The translations under genes and the position numbers were made by a program. From Motilimonas cestriensis (GTDB lineage: Bacteria > Pseudomonadota > Gammaproteobacteria > Enterobacterales > CBDFNC01), in contig NZ_JAIMJA010000022.1 in assembly GCF_021295315.1 (NCBI RefSeq), forward strand, positions 1 through 64,000: a DNA stretch of 64,000 nucleotides, in the 5' to 3' direction. The notes beneath the pieces were generated by a model. That model was not told the origin of the DNA, searched no databases, and saw only the letters and a program-made list of their open reading frames with translations. Within the stretch, counting starts at the first letter, position 1; each line of letters begins with the position of its first letter. Shown here in pieces: positions 34,869-43,040 of the stretch.

Positions 34869-35480
34869 TTACTGAATATCTATTTTCTTTGCCAGTGCGG
34901 ATGCAAACGCTTGATAGCCCTTGCTATTTAAATGAACAGCGTCGGATTTCATTGTTTTTTGGTCCAGTAAGTCACTTAACACATTTAACTCAGCAACCAA
35001 TTGGTGGCGCTCGGCTAATTCTTCGTACAAAGGAACGGACGATAAAAAGATTGCCGGTTTGGGTACGCCAACCAAGATAACTTCAGCATGGTATGACTTG
35101 ATCAGGTTGATCATTTGTTCTAGGTTTCGTTCTAATTCGGACAGGGGCAATTTACGCAGTAAATCGTTACCACCATAACAAAGAATCACTAAATCGGGTG
35201 CGGTCTCATTAAGTATGGCTTCTAAACGCGCTAACCCCTGCGCGCTGGTTTCACCTGAAACGCCCTTATTAATGACGGATACACCAAGTTGCTGGCTGAG
35301 TATACTTGGATAACTTTCAGTGGGACTGGCGCCGATACCTTGAGTTAAGCTATCACCGAAAGCAACAATCAGGCTATCTTGTGTCAATTTAATTTTTTGG
35401 CTGCTATCAGAGCATGCTGTAATAAGACAGCAAAAACCAAGGATTAAAAAGTACCAAACACGCAGTGGTAAAGTTCTCAT
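34869..35480 (-). CDS. GDSL-family lipoprotein esterase (TesA-like)
   Basis: An SGNH hydrolase of 203 residues like TesA/arylesterase. It has a lipoprotein signal (LILGFCCLITAC), the nucleophile block FGDSLTQG, the oxyanion blocks NKGVSGET and GGNDLLR, and the catalytic Asp-His in DAVHLNSKGY. It is probably anchored in the inner or outer membrane facing the periplasm. Its substrate, thioester or lysophospholipid, cannot be told. Confidence 0.9.
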   Translation of the reverse strand: MRTLPLRVWYFLILGFCCLITACSDSSQKIKLTQDSLIVAFGDSLTQGIGASPTESYPSILSQQLGVSVINKGVSGETSAQGLARLEAILNETAPDLVILCYGGNDLLRKLPLSELERNLEQMINLIKSYHAEVILVGVPKPAIFLSSVPLYEELAERHQLVAELNVLSDLLDQKTMKSDAVHLNSKGYQAFASALAKKIDIQ

Positions 35481-35496
35481 TTAGGTTTCCGTTTAA

Positions 35497-35895
35497 TTAC
35501 TCTGTTTTATCATGCAGCCATAATAACGCAGCCTGCTCATCATGAAATGTTTTAATATCTCCTGAAATAAACCAGCTTCCAACCTTAGCAGCCAAGTCTT
35601 GCCAATCTTTATGGCCAACAATGGCTATCTTACTAAATTGCGCACCATGTTTTAGGCCAAGCTTAAAATCGTCCCACGCCGCTCTTAGCTCCCAGCCCTG
35701 AAATTGGCTGATATCGGCAAGTACTTTTACGTCGGCTTGGGGAACTTGTTTGATTGCCGCCTCTAGCATCGGAGTGATTAACTCATAATCTTGGTGAGTT
35801 AATTTACCGGTGGCAGTTAAAGTCATGAATATTTGTTGGTCGATACGATCAATCCCAATGGCTAGACCATGCTTTTGAGTATTTTTGTTGTTCAT
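35497..35895 (-). CDS. SpoIIAA-like STAS-fold protein
   Basis: A 132-residue protein of the SpoIIAA-like family, beginning with HGLAIGIDRIDQQIFMTLTATGKLTHQDYELITPMLEAAI and ending with an AALLWLHD helix. These small STAS/CRAL-TRIO-like proteins are common in marine bacteria; some are lipid- or membrane-associated. The function is unknown. It lies 16 bases upstream of the esterase gene on the same strand and is probably cotranscribed. Confidence 0.83.
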   Translation of the reverse strand: MNNKNTQKHGLAIGIDRIDQQIFMTLTATGKLTHQDYELITPMLEAAIKQVPQADVKVLADISQFQGWELRAAWDDFKLGLKHGAQFSKIAIVGHKDWQDLAAKVGSWFISGDIKTFHDEQAALLWLHDKTE

Positions 35896-36000
35896 GTGAA
35901 CCTCGTTTTATAAATGATGTCATGTAAAGCATAGTGTGCTTTGAGCAATGGGTGTTGTGATGAGGGATTGGTGTATTTGTGATGTTTTTCGCTCGATGCT

Positions 36001-36024
36001 TTGCTTAGTAACTATACTAAGCAA
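36001..36024. promoter_or_regulatory. Perfect inverted repeat before NAD(P)HX repair gene
   Basis: Ten-base arms TTGCTTAGTA and TACTAAGCAA flank a four-base spacer, ending 12 bases before the GGAGG ribosome binding site of the downstream gene. It may be an operator, or a 5' UTR hairpin. No regulator can be named. Confidence 0.5.
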
Positions 36025-36046
36025 CAATACATAGAGGGAGGTGACG

Positions 36047-37531
36047 GTGAATAATGACCCAGTGCTCAGTGCGTTTGCGGTGAGACAAGCAGAACACGCA
36101 TGGGCAAACCAACATGGTGGGCAGACTTGGCCGTTAATGGTGCGCGCTAGCGAAAGCTTTGTGCGTCACTTTTTCCCCTGCTTGCGCCAAGGTGATCGAC
36201 CTAACCCCTTGCTTGAGGTGGTCATTGTGGTTGGTCGCGGTAATAACGGTGGTGATGGCTATTATATTGGTAAGCTACTATTAGACGCAGGCATAAACGT
36301 TTGTCTTGTTGCGCCCCTTGGAGCTCCTAAGATAGGGGTTGATGCCGAGCGTGCGGCGCAAAGTTTTCACCAAGCTGGCGGAGTGGTGTTATCTGAGTTG
36401 CCTGCAGTCTTAAATCACACTCGACAATCTATTCCAGAATCTGGTTCAGAAGTGGTGGTTATTGACGCCTTGTTTGGCAGCGGTTTATCAAATCCGTTGA
36501 GCGCTGAATGTATCGCCTTGATACAGCATATAAATAGTCAATTTTCGACTATTTATTCGGTTGATGTACCCAGTGGTTTACATGCTGATACGGGCCAAGC
36601 CATGCCTGTTGCTGTTAATGCCCGCGCCACTCATAGTTTCATTGCTTGGAAACCCGGTTTGCTCACGGGGGATGGCCCTGCTTATTCTGGTCAATTGTCC
36701 CTCGATAACTTAGGTATAGCCTCTAACGGGTCGTGGTTCAGAAATACCGACGTCGCACTGCCTAATCGTTTTGGCAACACCCACAAGAGTAAACATGGTG
36801 AGGTTAGAGTCGTCGGTGGCCATCAGAACATGGCTGGTGCCGCGCTAATCGCGACTCAAGCAGCTCTGAATGCCGGAGCAGGTAGAGTGTATTTACACTG
36901 CGACCCTCGTTATTTTGCTGCCAGCGTATCGCATAGCCCAGAAATTATGCTGCTCGATCATATCGACTTTCATGATAGACAATCAATCTGGGTAGTCGGT
37001 CCCGGTCTAGGGCGTGATTTACACGCCGACCAAGTGATGAAACAATTTATCTGTCCCGATCATCATTTAGCACCGTGGCGCGGCGTGCTTGATGCTGACG
37101 CACTCAGATATATCGCTAGAGTGCCCCAATTTAATGCTGGCAATTGTGTGTTGACGCCCCATGAGGGGGAAGCAGCTGATTTATTGGGCTGGTCTATTGA
37201 TTGCGTGCAACAAGACAGAGCTGCAGCGGCATTGGCTTTAAGTGTAAAGTTTCAAACCGTGGTGGTACTTAAAGGCGCCGGTACATTGGTGTGTGAGGGG
37301 GAAAGGCTCATATTTTGTCATACGGGTACGCCAGCCATGGCCACTGCAGGTATGGGGGATTGTTTGGCAGGGGTGATCGGGGCATTAATGGCGCAAGGCT
37401 TATCAGCGTTTGATGCAGCTATTTGCGGCGTAAACTGGCATGCCAGCCTAGGTGCAATCCTTGCCAACACGCAGCGAGTGGTGCTCGCAAGTGATATCAT
37501 TGCTAAGCTTAAATACCAATACAAAGCTTAA
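36047..37531 (+). CDS. nnr: Bifunctional NAD(P)HX epimerase/dehydratase
   Basis: A metabolite-repair enzyme of about 494 residues. The N-terminal YjeF domain (residues ~1-215, VVGRGNNGGDGYYIGKLL, YSVDVPSGLHADTG) epimerises damaged NAD(P)H hydrate. The C-terminal ribokinase-like domain (~225-490, GGHQNMAGAALIATQAALNAGAGRV, GPGLGRD, LTPHEGEAADLLG, GTPAMATAGMGDCLAGVIGAL) dehydrates it with ADP. GTG at 36047 fits GGAGG with five-base spacing better than GTG at 36041. The usual neighbours tsaE and queG are absent. Confidence 0.92.
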   Translation: MNNDPVLSAFAVRQAEHAWANQHGGQTWPLMVRASESFVRHFFPCLRQGDRPNPLLEVVIVVGRGNNGGDGYYIGKLLLDAGINVCLVAPLGAPKIGVDAERAAQSFHQAGGVVLSELPAVLNHTRQSIPESGSEVVVIDALFGSGLSNPLSAECIALIQHINSQFSTIYSVDVPSGLHADTGQAMPVAVNARATHSFIAWKPGLLTGDGPAYSGQLSLDNLGIASNGSWFRNTDVALPNRFGNTHKSKHGEVRVVGGHQNMAGAALIATQAALNAGAGRVYLHCDPRYFAASVSHSPEIMLLDHIDFHDRQSIWVVGPGLGRDLHADQVMKQFICPDHHLAPWRGVLDADALRYIARVPQFNAGNCVLTPHEGEAADLLGWSIDCVQQDRAAAALALSVKFQTVVVLKGAGTLVCEGERLIFCHTGTPAMATAGMGDCLAGVIGALMAQGLSAFDAAICGVNWHASLGAILANTQRVVLASDIIAKLKYQYKA

Positions 37532-37707
37532 TTGTGTCCGTTGCACATCAATTGCGCAAAACACAAAAGTAAGCTCCTTATACTGGTGCAGCCTAGGCTA
37601 TTGCAATTGATAATCCTATATAAATCAATGCTTATTACGTTGGCTTAAATCTTGCTCTATTCCTCAATATAGATAAATACAGCTGCACTATATTTGGGAG
37701 AGAACAG

Positions 37708-38925
37708 ATGCAAGATACACTAACCGTGGTTTTAGCTGGTGGGATGGGGTCAAGATTAAGCCCGTTGACCGATGATCGTGCAAAACCCGCTGTGCCATTT
37801 GGCGGCAAATACCGGATTATTGATTTTACTCTGACTAACTGTCTGCATTCTGGTTTGCGCCGAATATTAGTGCTGACGCAATACAAGTCGCATTCACTGC
37901 AAAAACACTTACGCGATGCTTGGTCGATTTTTAACCCTGAGTTAGGTGAATATATCACCGTGGTCCCGCCGCAAATGCGTAAAGGTGGAAAATGGTACGA
38001 AGGCACAGCCGATGCCATTTATCATAACTTGTGGTTGCTTTCACGCAGTGGTGCTAAGTATGTGGTGGTGCTCTCTGGCGATCATATCTACCGAATGGAT
38101 TACGCGCCGATGCTTGAAGAGCACAAAGCGAATAACGCAGAGTTGACCATTGCCTGTATGGAGGTTGCAAAAGAAGAAGCAAAAGAGTTTGGCGTGATGG
38201 CGATAGATAACCAGCAGCGCATCGTGTCATTTGTTGAGAAACCTAGCAATCCACCGGCCATGCCCAACGATCCCGATCGTAGCCTTGCATCAATGGGAGT
38301 TTATATTTTTAACATCAGCACGTTAACTCAAGCTTTGATTGAAGATGCAGAGAATCATGATTCTAGCCATGATTTTGGCAAAGATATCATTCCAAAACTG
38401 ATTGATCGAGAAAGTGTTTATGCTTATCAATTTGGTAATGATAAAGGCAGGGTCGCCAAAGATTGTTACTGGCGTGATGTCGGAACCATAGATTCATTCT
38501 ATGACGCCAATATGGATTTACTTGAGCCGGTGCCGCCATTGAACTTATATCAATCCGACTGGCCAGTGCGCACTTATGAAGTGCAGTTCCCGCCGGCGCG
38601 AACGGTTTCTTCTGATACGGGTAATGAAGGTATTTTTATTAACTCGATCATCGCCAATGGCGTTATTAATTCAGGCGCCTCAGTGCAACGCTCGGTTATT
38701 TCAACTAACGTTAGGATCAATGATGGTGCAACCATAGTAGACAGTATTCTATTTGATGGGGTGCGAGTAGGTAAGGGGTGTCAGCTTGCGAATTGTATTA
38801 TCGACAAGCATGTCGTGATCCCGGCTAATACGCAAATTGGCATTAATAAAGGAGAGGATGCCAAGCGCTTCCACATTTCAGAAAAAGGCGTGGTGGTGGT
38901 ACCAGAGAGTTATCAGTTTGACTGA
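37708..38925 (+). CDS. glgC: Glucose-1-phosphate adenylyltransferase
   Basis: ADP-glucose pyrophosphorylase of 405 residues, the committing step of glycogen synthesis. The N-terminal nucleotidyltransferase has GGMGSRLSPLTDDRAKPAVPFGGKYRIIDF and SGDHIYRMDY, with the substrate-binding lysine in FVEKPSNPP. The C-terminal part is a left-handed beta-helix (INSGASVQRSVISTNVRINDGATIVDSILFDG). GGGAGAG precedes the ATG. No glgA, glgB or glgP is beside it. The following 360 bases (38926-39285) show no gene I can support. Confidence 0.95.
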   Translation: MQDTLTVVLAGGMGSRLSPLTDDRAKPAVPFGGKYRIIDFTLTNCLHSGLRRILVLTQYKSHSLQKHLRDAWSIFNPELGEYITVVPPQMRKGGKWYEGTADAIYHNLWLLSRSGAKYVVVLSGDHIYRMDYAPMLEEHKANNAELTIACMEVAKEEAKEFGVMAIDNQQRIVSFVEKPSNPPAMPNDPDRSLASMGVYIFNISTLTQALIEDAENHDSSHDFGKDIIPKLIDRESVYAYQFGNDKGRVAKDCYWRDVGTIDSFYDANMDLLEPVPPLNLYQSDWPVRTYEVQFPPARTVSSDTGNEGIFINSIIANGVINSGASVQRSVISTNVRINDGATIVDSILFDGVRVGKGCQLANCIIDKHVVIPANTQIGINKGEDAKRFHISEKGVVVVPESYQFD

Positions 38926-39285
38926 TATGTACTAGCTCAGACATAATCTGAGCTTCCTCATCTAGGGCTGCGCGAAACACAGCCTTAAGCACTTTGAAAA
39001 GGACTCGTCATTTCCTTCTGTGTTCCTTGTTTTACGCGCTGCAAATCACGCGCAGCGCTCGGCGGACTTTATAGCGGTGCCCTTTAGTAACCTGATTCTT
39101 CCGGTTTGTCGCAAGTGCATTTTACTCAGAATCAAACGCCTTGAATACATTCAAATGACACACTTCAAATTGTGTAACCTTGTAAAAATGAACTACACTC
39201 AAAACTGGTCTCTTCATAGTCAATTTATGATGTTTTGCTATGTGTTTTAGCCACTAAAATTTGAATAAACATAAAGGCATAACGT

Positions 39286-42200
39286 ATGCGAGAAGAGGAA
39301 ATTACGTCAGAACAGTTGCTCAAACAATTTCAAATTACCGAAGAAGATCTGTCATTAATAAAAGAGTTCGGTCTCCTAGGGAAAGCTGATGTAGCGATAC
39401 TCATCAAAGACTTTTATATTTGGCTGGAAAACCAGTCTTGGTACGACCAGTACTTTTCGAGTGGCGTTCCAAGTGCTGTTAAAACGTTACAAAGTGATTA
39501 CTGGAAGCGATTTCTCGAAGGTTGTGTTGACGAACAGTATGTTAAACAACGCGTCACGGTCGGCAACGTACACGCAAGAATAAATTTACCGGTAACGGCC
39601 TATTTAGCCGGTATGAATTTCGCCCATTGTTGGTTCTCTACGGTTGCTCAGAAGTCGACAAAAAACCTGACAAAGTGCATCGACTTATTGAACGCAATCA
39701 GCAAATTGATTCAACTCGACTGCAATATCGTTATGCATGTCTACTCATTACAAAGCTTGGATACCATTCGAAAACAAGGCGAAATTACAAGTCAGATTGT
39801 AAACGAAACAACGCGGGTTATCCGGGCCGCTGCCGAGGGAAACTTCAGTACTGTATACGCCAAACAGGACGATTCCGATGTACTGGAAGCCCCCATTAAT
39901 CAAATGATCAATAATCTAAAGCAGTTTAATGAGGAGAACCAGAAAGACAAGTGGTTGAAAAATGGAATTGCGGAGTTGTCACTGAACCTAAGGGGCGGTT
40001 TATCGATTTCACAAATGGCAGACAATGCCATTGAATTTATTGCCAACTATCTAAATGCCCAAGTTGGGGTCCTGTATGTGACCGAAAAAGGTATTTCTTC
40101 CTTAGCGGCCAGCTACGCTTTCATAAAGCGAAAAAACCTCAACACTACATTTAAGCCTGGCGAAGGTATCGTTGGCCAGGCAATGAAAGAAAAAAAGACA
40201 ATCTTACTCACCGATGTTCCCAGTGATTATATTTCTATTAACAGTGGTTTAGGTGAATCTGCGCCGGGTAACATCATCGTTCAACCACTTGTATACCAAA
40301 ACGAAGTAAAAGGCGTGATTGAACTGGGTTCATTCACTGGCTTTGAGGAAAGTCATCTTTCCTTCTTAGGCATTGTAAGTGAGTCAATAGCGGTTTCCAT
40401 AAACTCAGCTCAAGATCAGGAGGTCATGCATCAGCTGCTTATTGAAGCCCAACAAACATCGTCGAAACTGCAATTACAGCAAGATGAATTAGAGTCTGCT
40501 AATCAGACTCTAGAAGAACAAGCTCAAGCTTTGAAACAGTCTGAAGAGGAACTTACCCTACAAAGAGACATGTTAGAAGCATCGAATAGTGAACTTAAAT
40601 CAAAAACAATAGATCTGGAGAAACAAAGATCAGAAGTAGAATTGGCCACAGAAGAATTACAGAAGAAGGCAGATCAATTAGCAACGGCAAGTAAGTACAA
40701 GTCTGAATTTCTTGCCAATATGTCGCATGAGCTCAGGACGCCGTTGAACAGCTTACTCCTGCTGTCTGAAACGATGATGATGGATTACCATAAAAATTTA
40801 AACGCAGAGCAAATTGAAGATTTAAAAATTATACACAGCGGTGGTAAGTCTCTTTTGAATCTTATTAATGACATTCTGGATTTATCGAAAATTGAAGCTG
40901 GTAAAATGACGATATCTCCGGAAAATGTGGATTTGGAGCGTTTGATAACTGGCTTAGAAACTCAATTTAAAGCAATCGCAAAAGAAAAGAATTTAGCCTT
41001 TAAAATTAGTATGGGAAACCTCCGAGATGTCACGATTCATACTGACGTCAAGCGGCTAGAGCAAATATTGAGGAATTTTCTCTCTAATGCATTCAAATTT
41101 ACGGTTGAAGGAGAAATCGAGTTAAGCGTAAACCGATCGTATTTAAACGCGTTAAACGGATTTTGTGTCACATTTTCTGTTAAAGATACTGGTATCGGCA
41201 TTGATCCAAAAAACCAGTCTTTGATATTTCAAACCTTCCAACAAATTGATGGCTCGACTGCCAGAAACTATTCTGGCACCGGCCTTGGGCTGGCGATATC
41301 TAAGGAACTGGCAACGTTACTCGGGGGTTCAATAGACGTTAAAAGCTCAGTCGGTCAAGGTAGTGAGTTCCAGTGCCATTTACCTTGCAAAGTTCAATCC
41401 AGCAACCTGATTTCTAAGGCTACTCAAAGTCAACAAGTAAACTCCACCTCTCCCTATAGTGAAAGCAGTGAGGTTCTATCTACGAGTCTAGCTACTGAAA
41501 AACAGCCAGATAATCCGTATGTGTTGATTGTTGAGTCTGACCAATCACTCGCGGACGTGATTTCCACCGATATCAAAAAATTAGGGTTCGACACTAAAGT
41601 CACACAAACTGGAAATCAGGCTATTTCGTTGATAAATGAAAATTTGCCCAGTGCCGTTGTGCTTGATTTAAACGTGTCGGAAATGGATGGATTAGAATTT
41701 CTGGTTGCAATAAAAGCCGCGCCAAAAACGATTTCGCTTCCAATACATATTTTCTCCAGCGGGCCGGGAAAATCCGAAACATTTAAGAAATGCGCTATTG
41801 AAATCTTTCAAAACGAAGATGCATCACAGTCTCTACTCCCGACTCTTTCCAGATTTCAAAGTATTCTTAAAAAACGGTTGAAGACAGCCCTTATCGTCAA
41901 TGACAGCGGCTTTAAAACTGAGGCATTGGAATCGGAACTAAAGGAGAACGGTTTCGAGCTGGTATTAGCTGAAAGTGAATCGAATGCATTGGAAGCTTTA
42001 AATAACTCAGCAGCCGATTTCTGCATTTTAAATGTTGGAGAAAGCACTTCAAATGGGGCTAGCGTTCTCGATAATATCGCAAGTGGTAAAATATCAAATT
42101 CTCCACCACTTATTCTGTATACCTCCGACGAAAGTCAGACAGAGTACAACAGACTGTCTGAGTTTAGTCAGTATGTCGGGTTAAGCTATGAGTTCGATCC

Positions 42201-42681
42201 CGATAATCTACCAACAGAAATCGAGAATTTTCTTGTCAGCCATAGCGTACCGAAGGAGCCCCAAAAACAGCCGACTAATCAGACCCCTGCTAGCTCTTCC
42301 AATACGGACCTAGCAGGTATAAGTATATTAATTGTTGATGATGATATTCGTAATGTTTATGCCATCAGTAAAATACTGAGAAAGCAAGGGATGAACGTAT
42401 CATTAGCGGACAACGGTAAACTGGCTATAGTTAAGTTATTGGAAGATAACAATATAGACGTTGTACTTATGGACATAATGATGCCCGTTATGGATGGCTA
42501 TGAGGCGATGATCGAAATTCGTTCTAAGGTATCAGACAATATTCCGATCATTGCACTTACTGCGAAAGCGATGGCAGCTGATCGCGAAAAGTGCATAGAA
42601 GCCGGAGCTAATGATTACATGTCTAAACCCGTAGAAATCCATAATCTGCTGGCAATGTTAAAACTTTGGTGTTTTCGATAG
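39286..42681 (+). CDS. Globin-coupled hybrid histidine kinase
   Basis: A large soluble sensor kinase of 1131 residues. Residues ~1-165 form a globin-coupled sensor domain with the likely proximal haem ligand His96 in VGNVHARINLPVTAYLAGM. After a HAMP-like stretch (~170-220) comes a GAF domain (~235-375), a coiled coil (~380-470), HisKA with His481 (NMSHELRTP), HATPase (~590-710, FLSNAFKFT, GTGLGLAISKELA) and three receiver modules. The first (~750) keeps an Asp, the second (~870) has lost it, and the last (~1015-1130, LMDIMMPVMDG) is canonical. It probably senses oxygen, NO or CO. A decayed gene and a GGDEF-EAL gene follow. Confidence 0.88.
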   Translation: MREEEITSEQLLKQFQITEEDLSLIKEFGLLGKADVAILIKDFYIWLENQSWYDQYFSSGVPSAVKTLQSDYWKRFLEGCVDEQYVKQRVTVGNVHARINLPVTAYLAGMNFAHCWFSTVAQKSTKNLTKCIDLLNAISKLIQLDCNIVMHVYSLQSLDTIRKQGEITSQIVNETTRVIRAAAEGNFSTVYAKQDDSDVLEAPINQMINNLKQFNEENQKDKWLKNGIAELSLNLRGGLSISQMADNAIEFIANYLNAQVGVLYVTEKGISSLAASYAFIKRKNLNTTFKPGEGIVGQAMKEKKTILLTDVPSDYISINSGLGESAPGNIIVQPLVYQNEVKGVIELGSFTGFEESHLSFLGIVSESIAVSINSAQDQEVMHQLLIEAQQTSSKLQLQQDELESANQTLEEQAQALKQSEEELTLQRDMLEASNSELKSKTIDLEKQRSEVELATEELQKKADQLATASKYKSEFLANMSHELRTPLNSLLLLSETMMMDYHKNLNAEQIEDLKIIHSGGKSLLNLINDILDLSKIEAGKMTISPENVDLERLITGLETQFKAIAKEKNLAFKISMGNLRDVTIHTDVKRLEQILRNFLSNAFKFTVEGEIELSVNRSYLNALNGFCVTFSVKDTGIGIDPKNQSLIFQTFQQIDGSTARNYSGTGLGLAISKELATLLGGSIDVKSSVGQGSEFQCHLPCKVQSSNLISKATQSQQVNSTSPYSESSEVLSTSLATEKQPDNPYVLIVESDQSLADVISTDIKKLGFDTKVTQTGNQAISLINENLPSAVVLDLNVSEMDGLEFLVAIKAAPKTISLPIHIFSSGPGKSETFKKCAIEIFQNEDASQSLLPTLSRFQSILKKRLKTALIVNDSGFKTEALESELKENGFELVLAESESNALEALNNSAADFCILNVGESTSNGASVLDNIASGKISNSPPLILYTSDESQTEYNRLSEFSQYVGLSYEFDPDNLPTEIENFLVSHSVPKEPQKQPTNQTPASSSNTDLAGISILIVDDDIRNVYAISKILRKQGMNVSLADNGKLAIVKLLEDNNIDVVLMDIMMPVMDGYEAMIEIRSKVSDNIPIIALTAKAMAADREKCIEAGANDYMSKPVEIHNLLAMLKLWCFR

Positions 42682-42689
42682 GGGAAACC

Positions 42690-43025
42690 ATGGGCATTTT
42701 AGATATACAAAGTTTGAACGACGTTGAGACTATCATAAACATCATTGTAAAAAATAACGGGATAGTATTTTTTACACAGCAGCTTTGTTATGAATAGATT
42801 TAAAAGCAGTAACGATTTAATTGTCAGCAAAAATGTTCTAATTATTTTAATAGGAAGCTTAAAGTAAAAGAGGTTTGGTTTTTTGACACCTTGGATCCTG
42901 AAGGTTACTGATATTGGAAGCCAGACAATATCGATTATTCAGTATCTAAAATGTATTTTAACCGTATCGAAAGCTCCAGCAACGCGTTCCGTAAAGCAGC
43001 CGAATCGTCGCTAATTGTTAATTAA
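42690..43025 (+). pseudogene. Decayed gene between globin kinase and GGDEF-EAL gene
   Basis: An ATG at 42690 has an AGGGGA site overlapping the kinase stop codon. The frame encodes MGILDIQSLNDVETIINII and continues in the same register to a TAA at 43023-43025, but is broken by in-frame stops at 42795 (TAG) and later TAA, TAA and TGA codons. The last 50 codons look protein-like (EVWFFDTLDPEGY, then YWKPDNIDYS and NRIESSSNAFRKAAESSL). It was probably a response-regulator partner or small signalling protein of about 110 residues. The family is not recognised. Confidence 0.45.
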
Positions 43026-43040
43026 GTATGAGATATTACT

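Noticed and set aside
38934-38954. Seven-base stem after glgC (AGCTCAG/CTGAGCT)
   Set aside because: No T run and a short stem; not convincing as a terminator.
39020-39250. 76-codon frame upstream of the globin-coupled kinase
   Set aside because: No ribosome binding site and no protein-like composition; probably chance in a 360-base gap.
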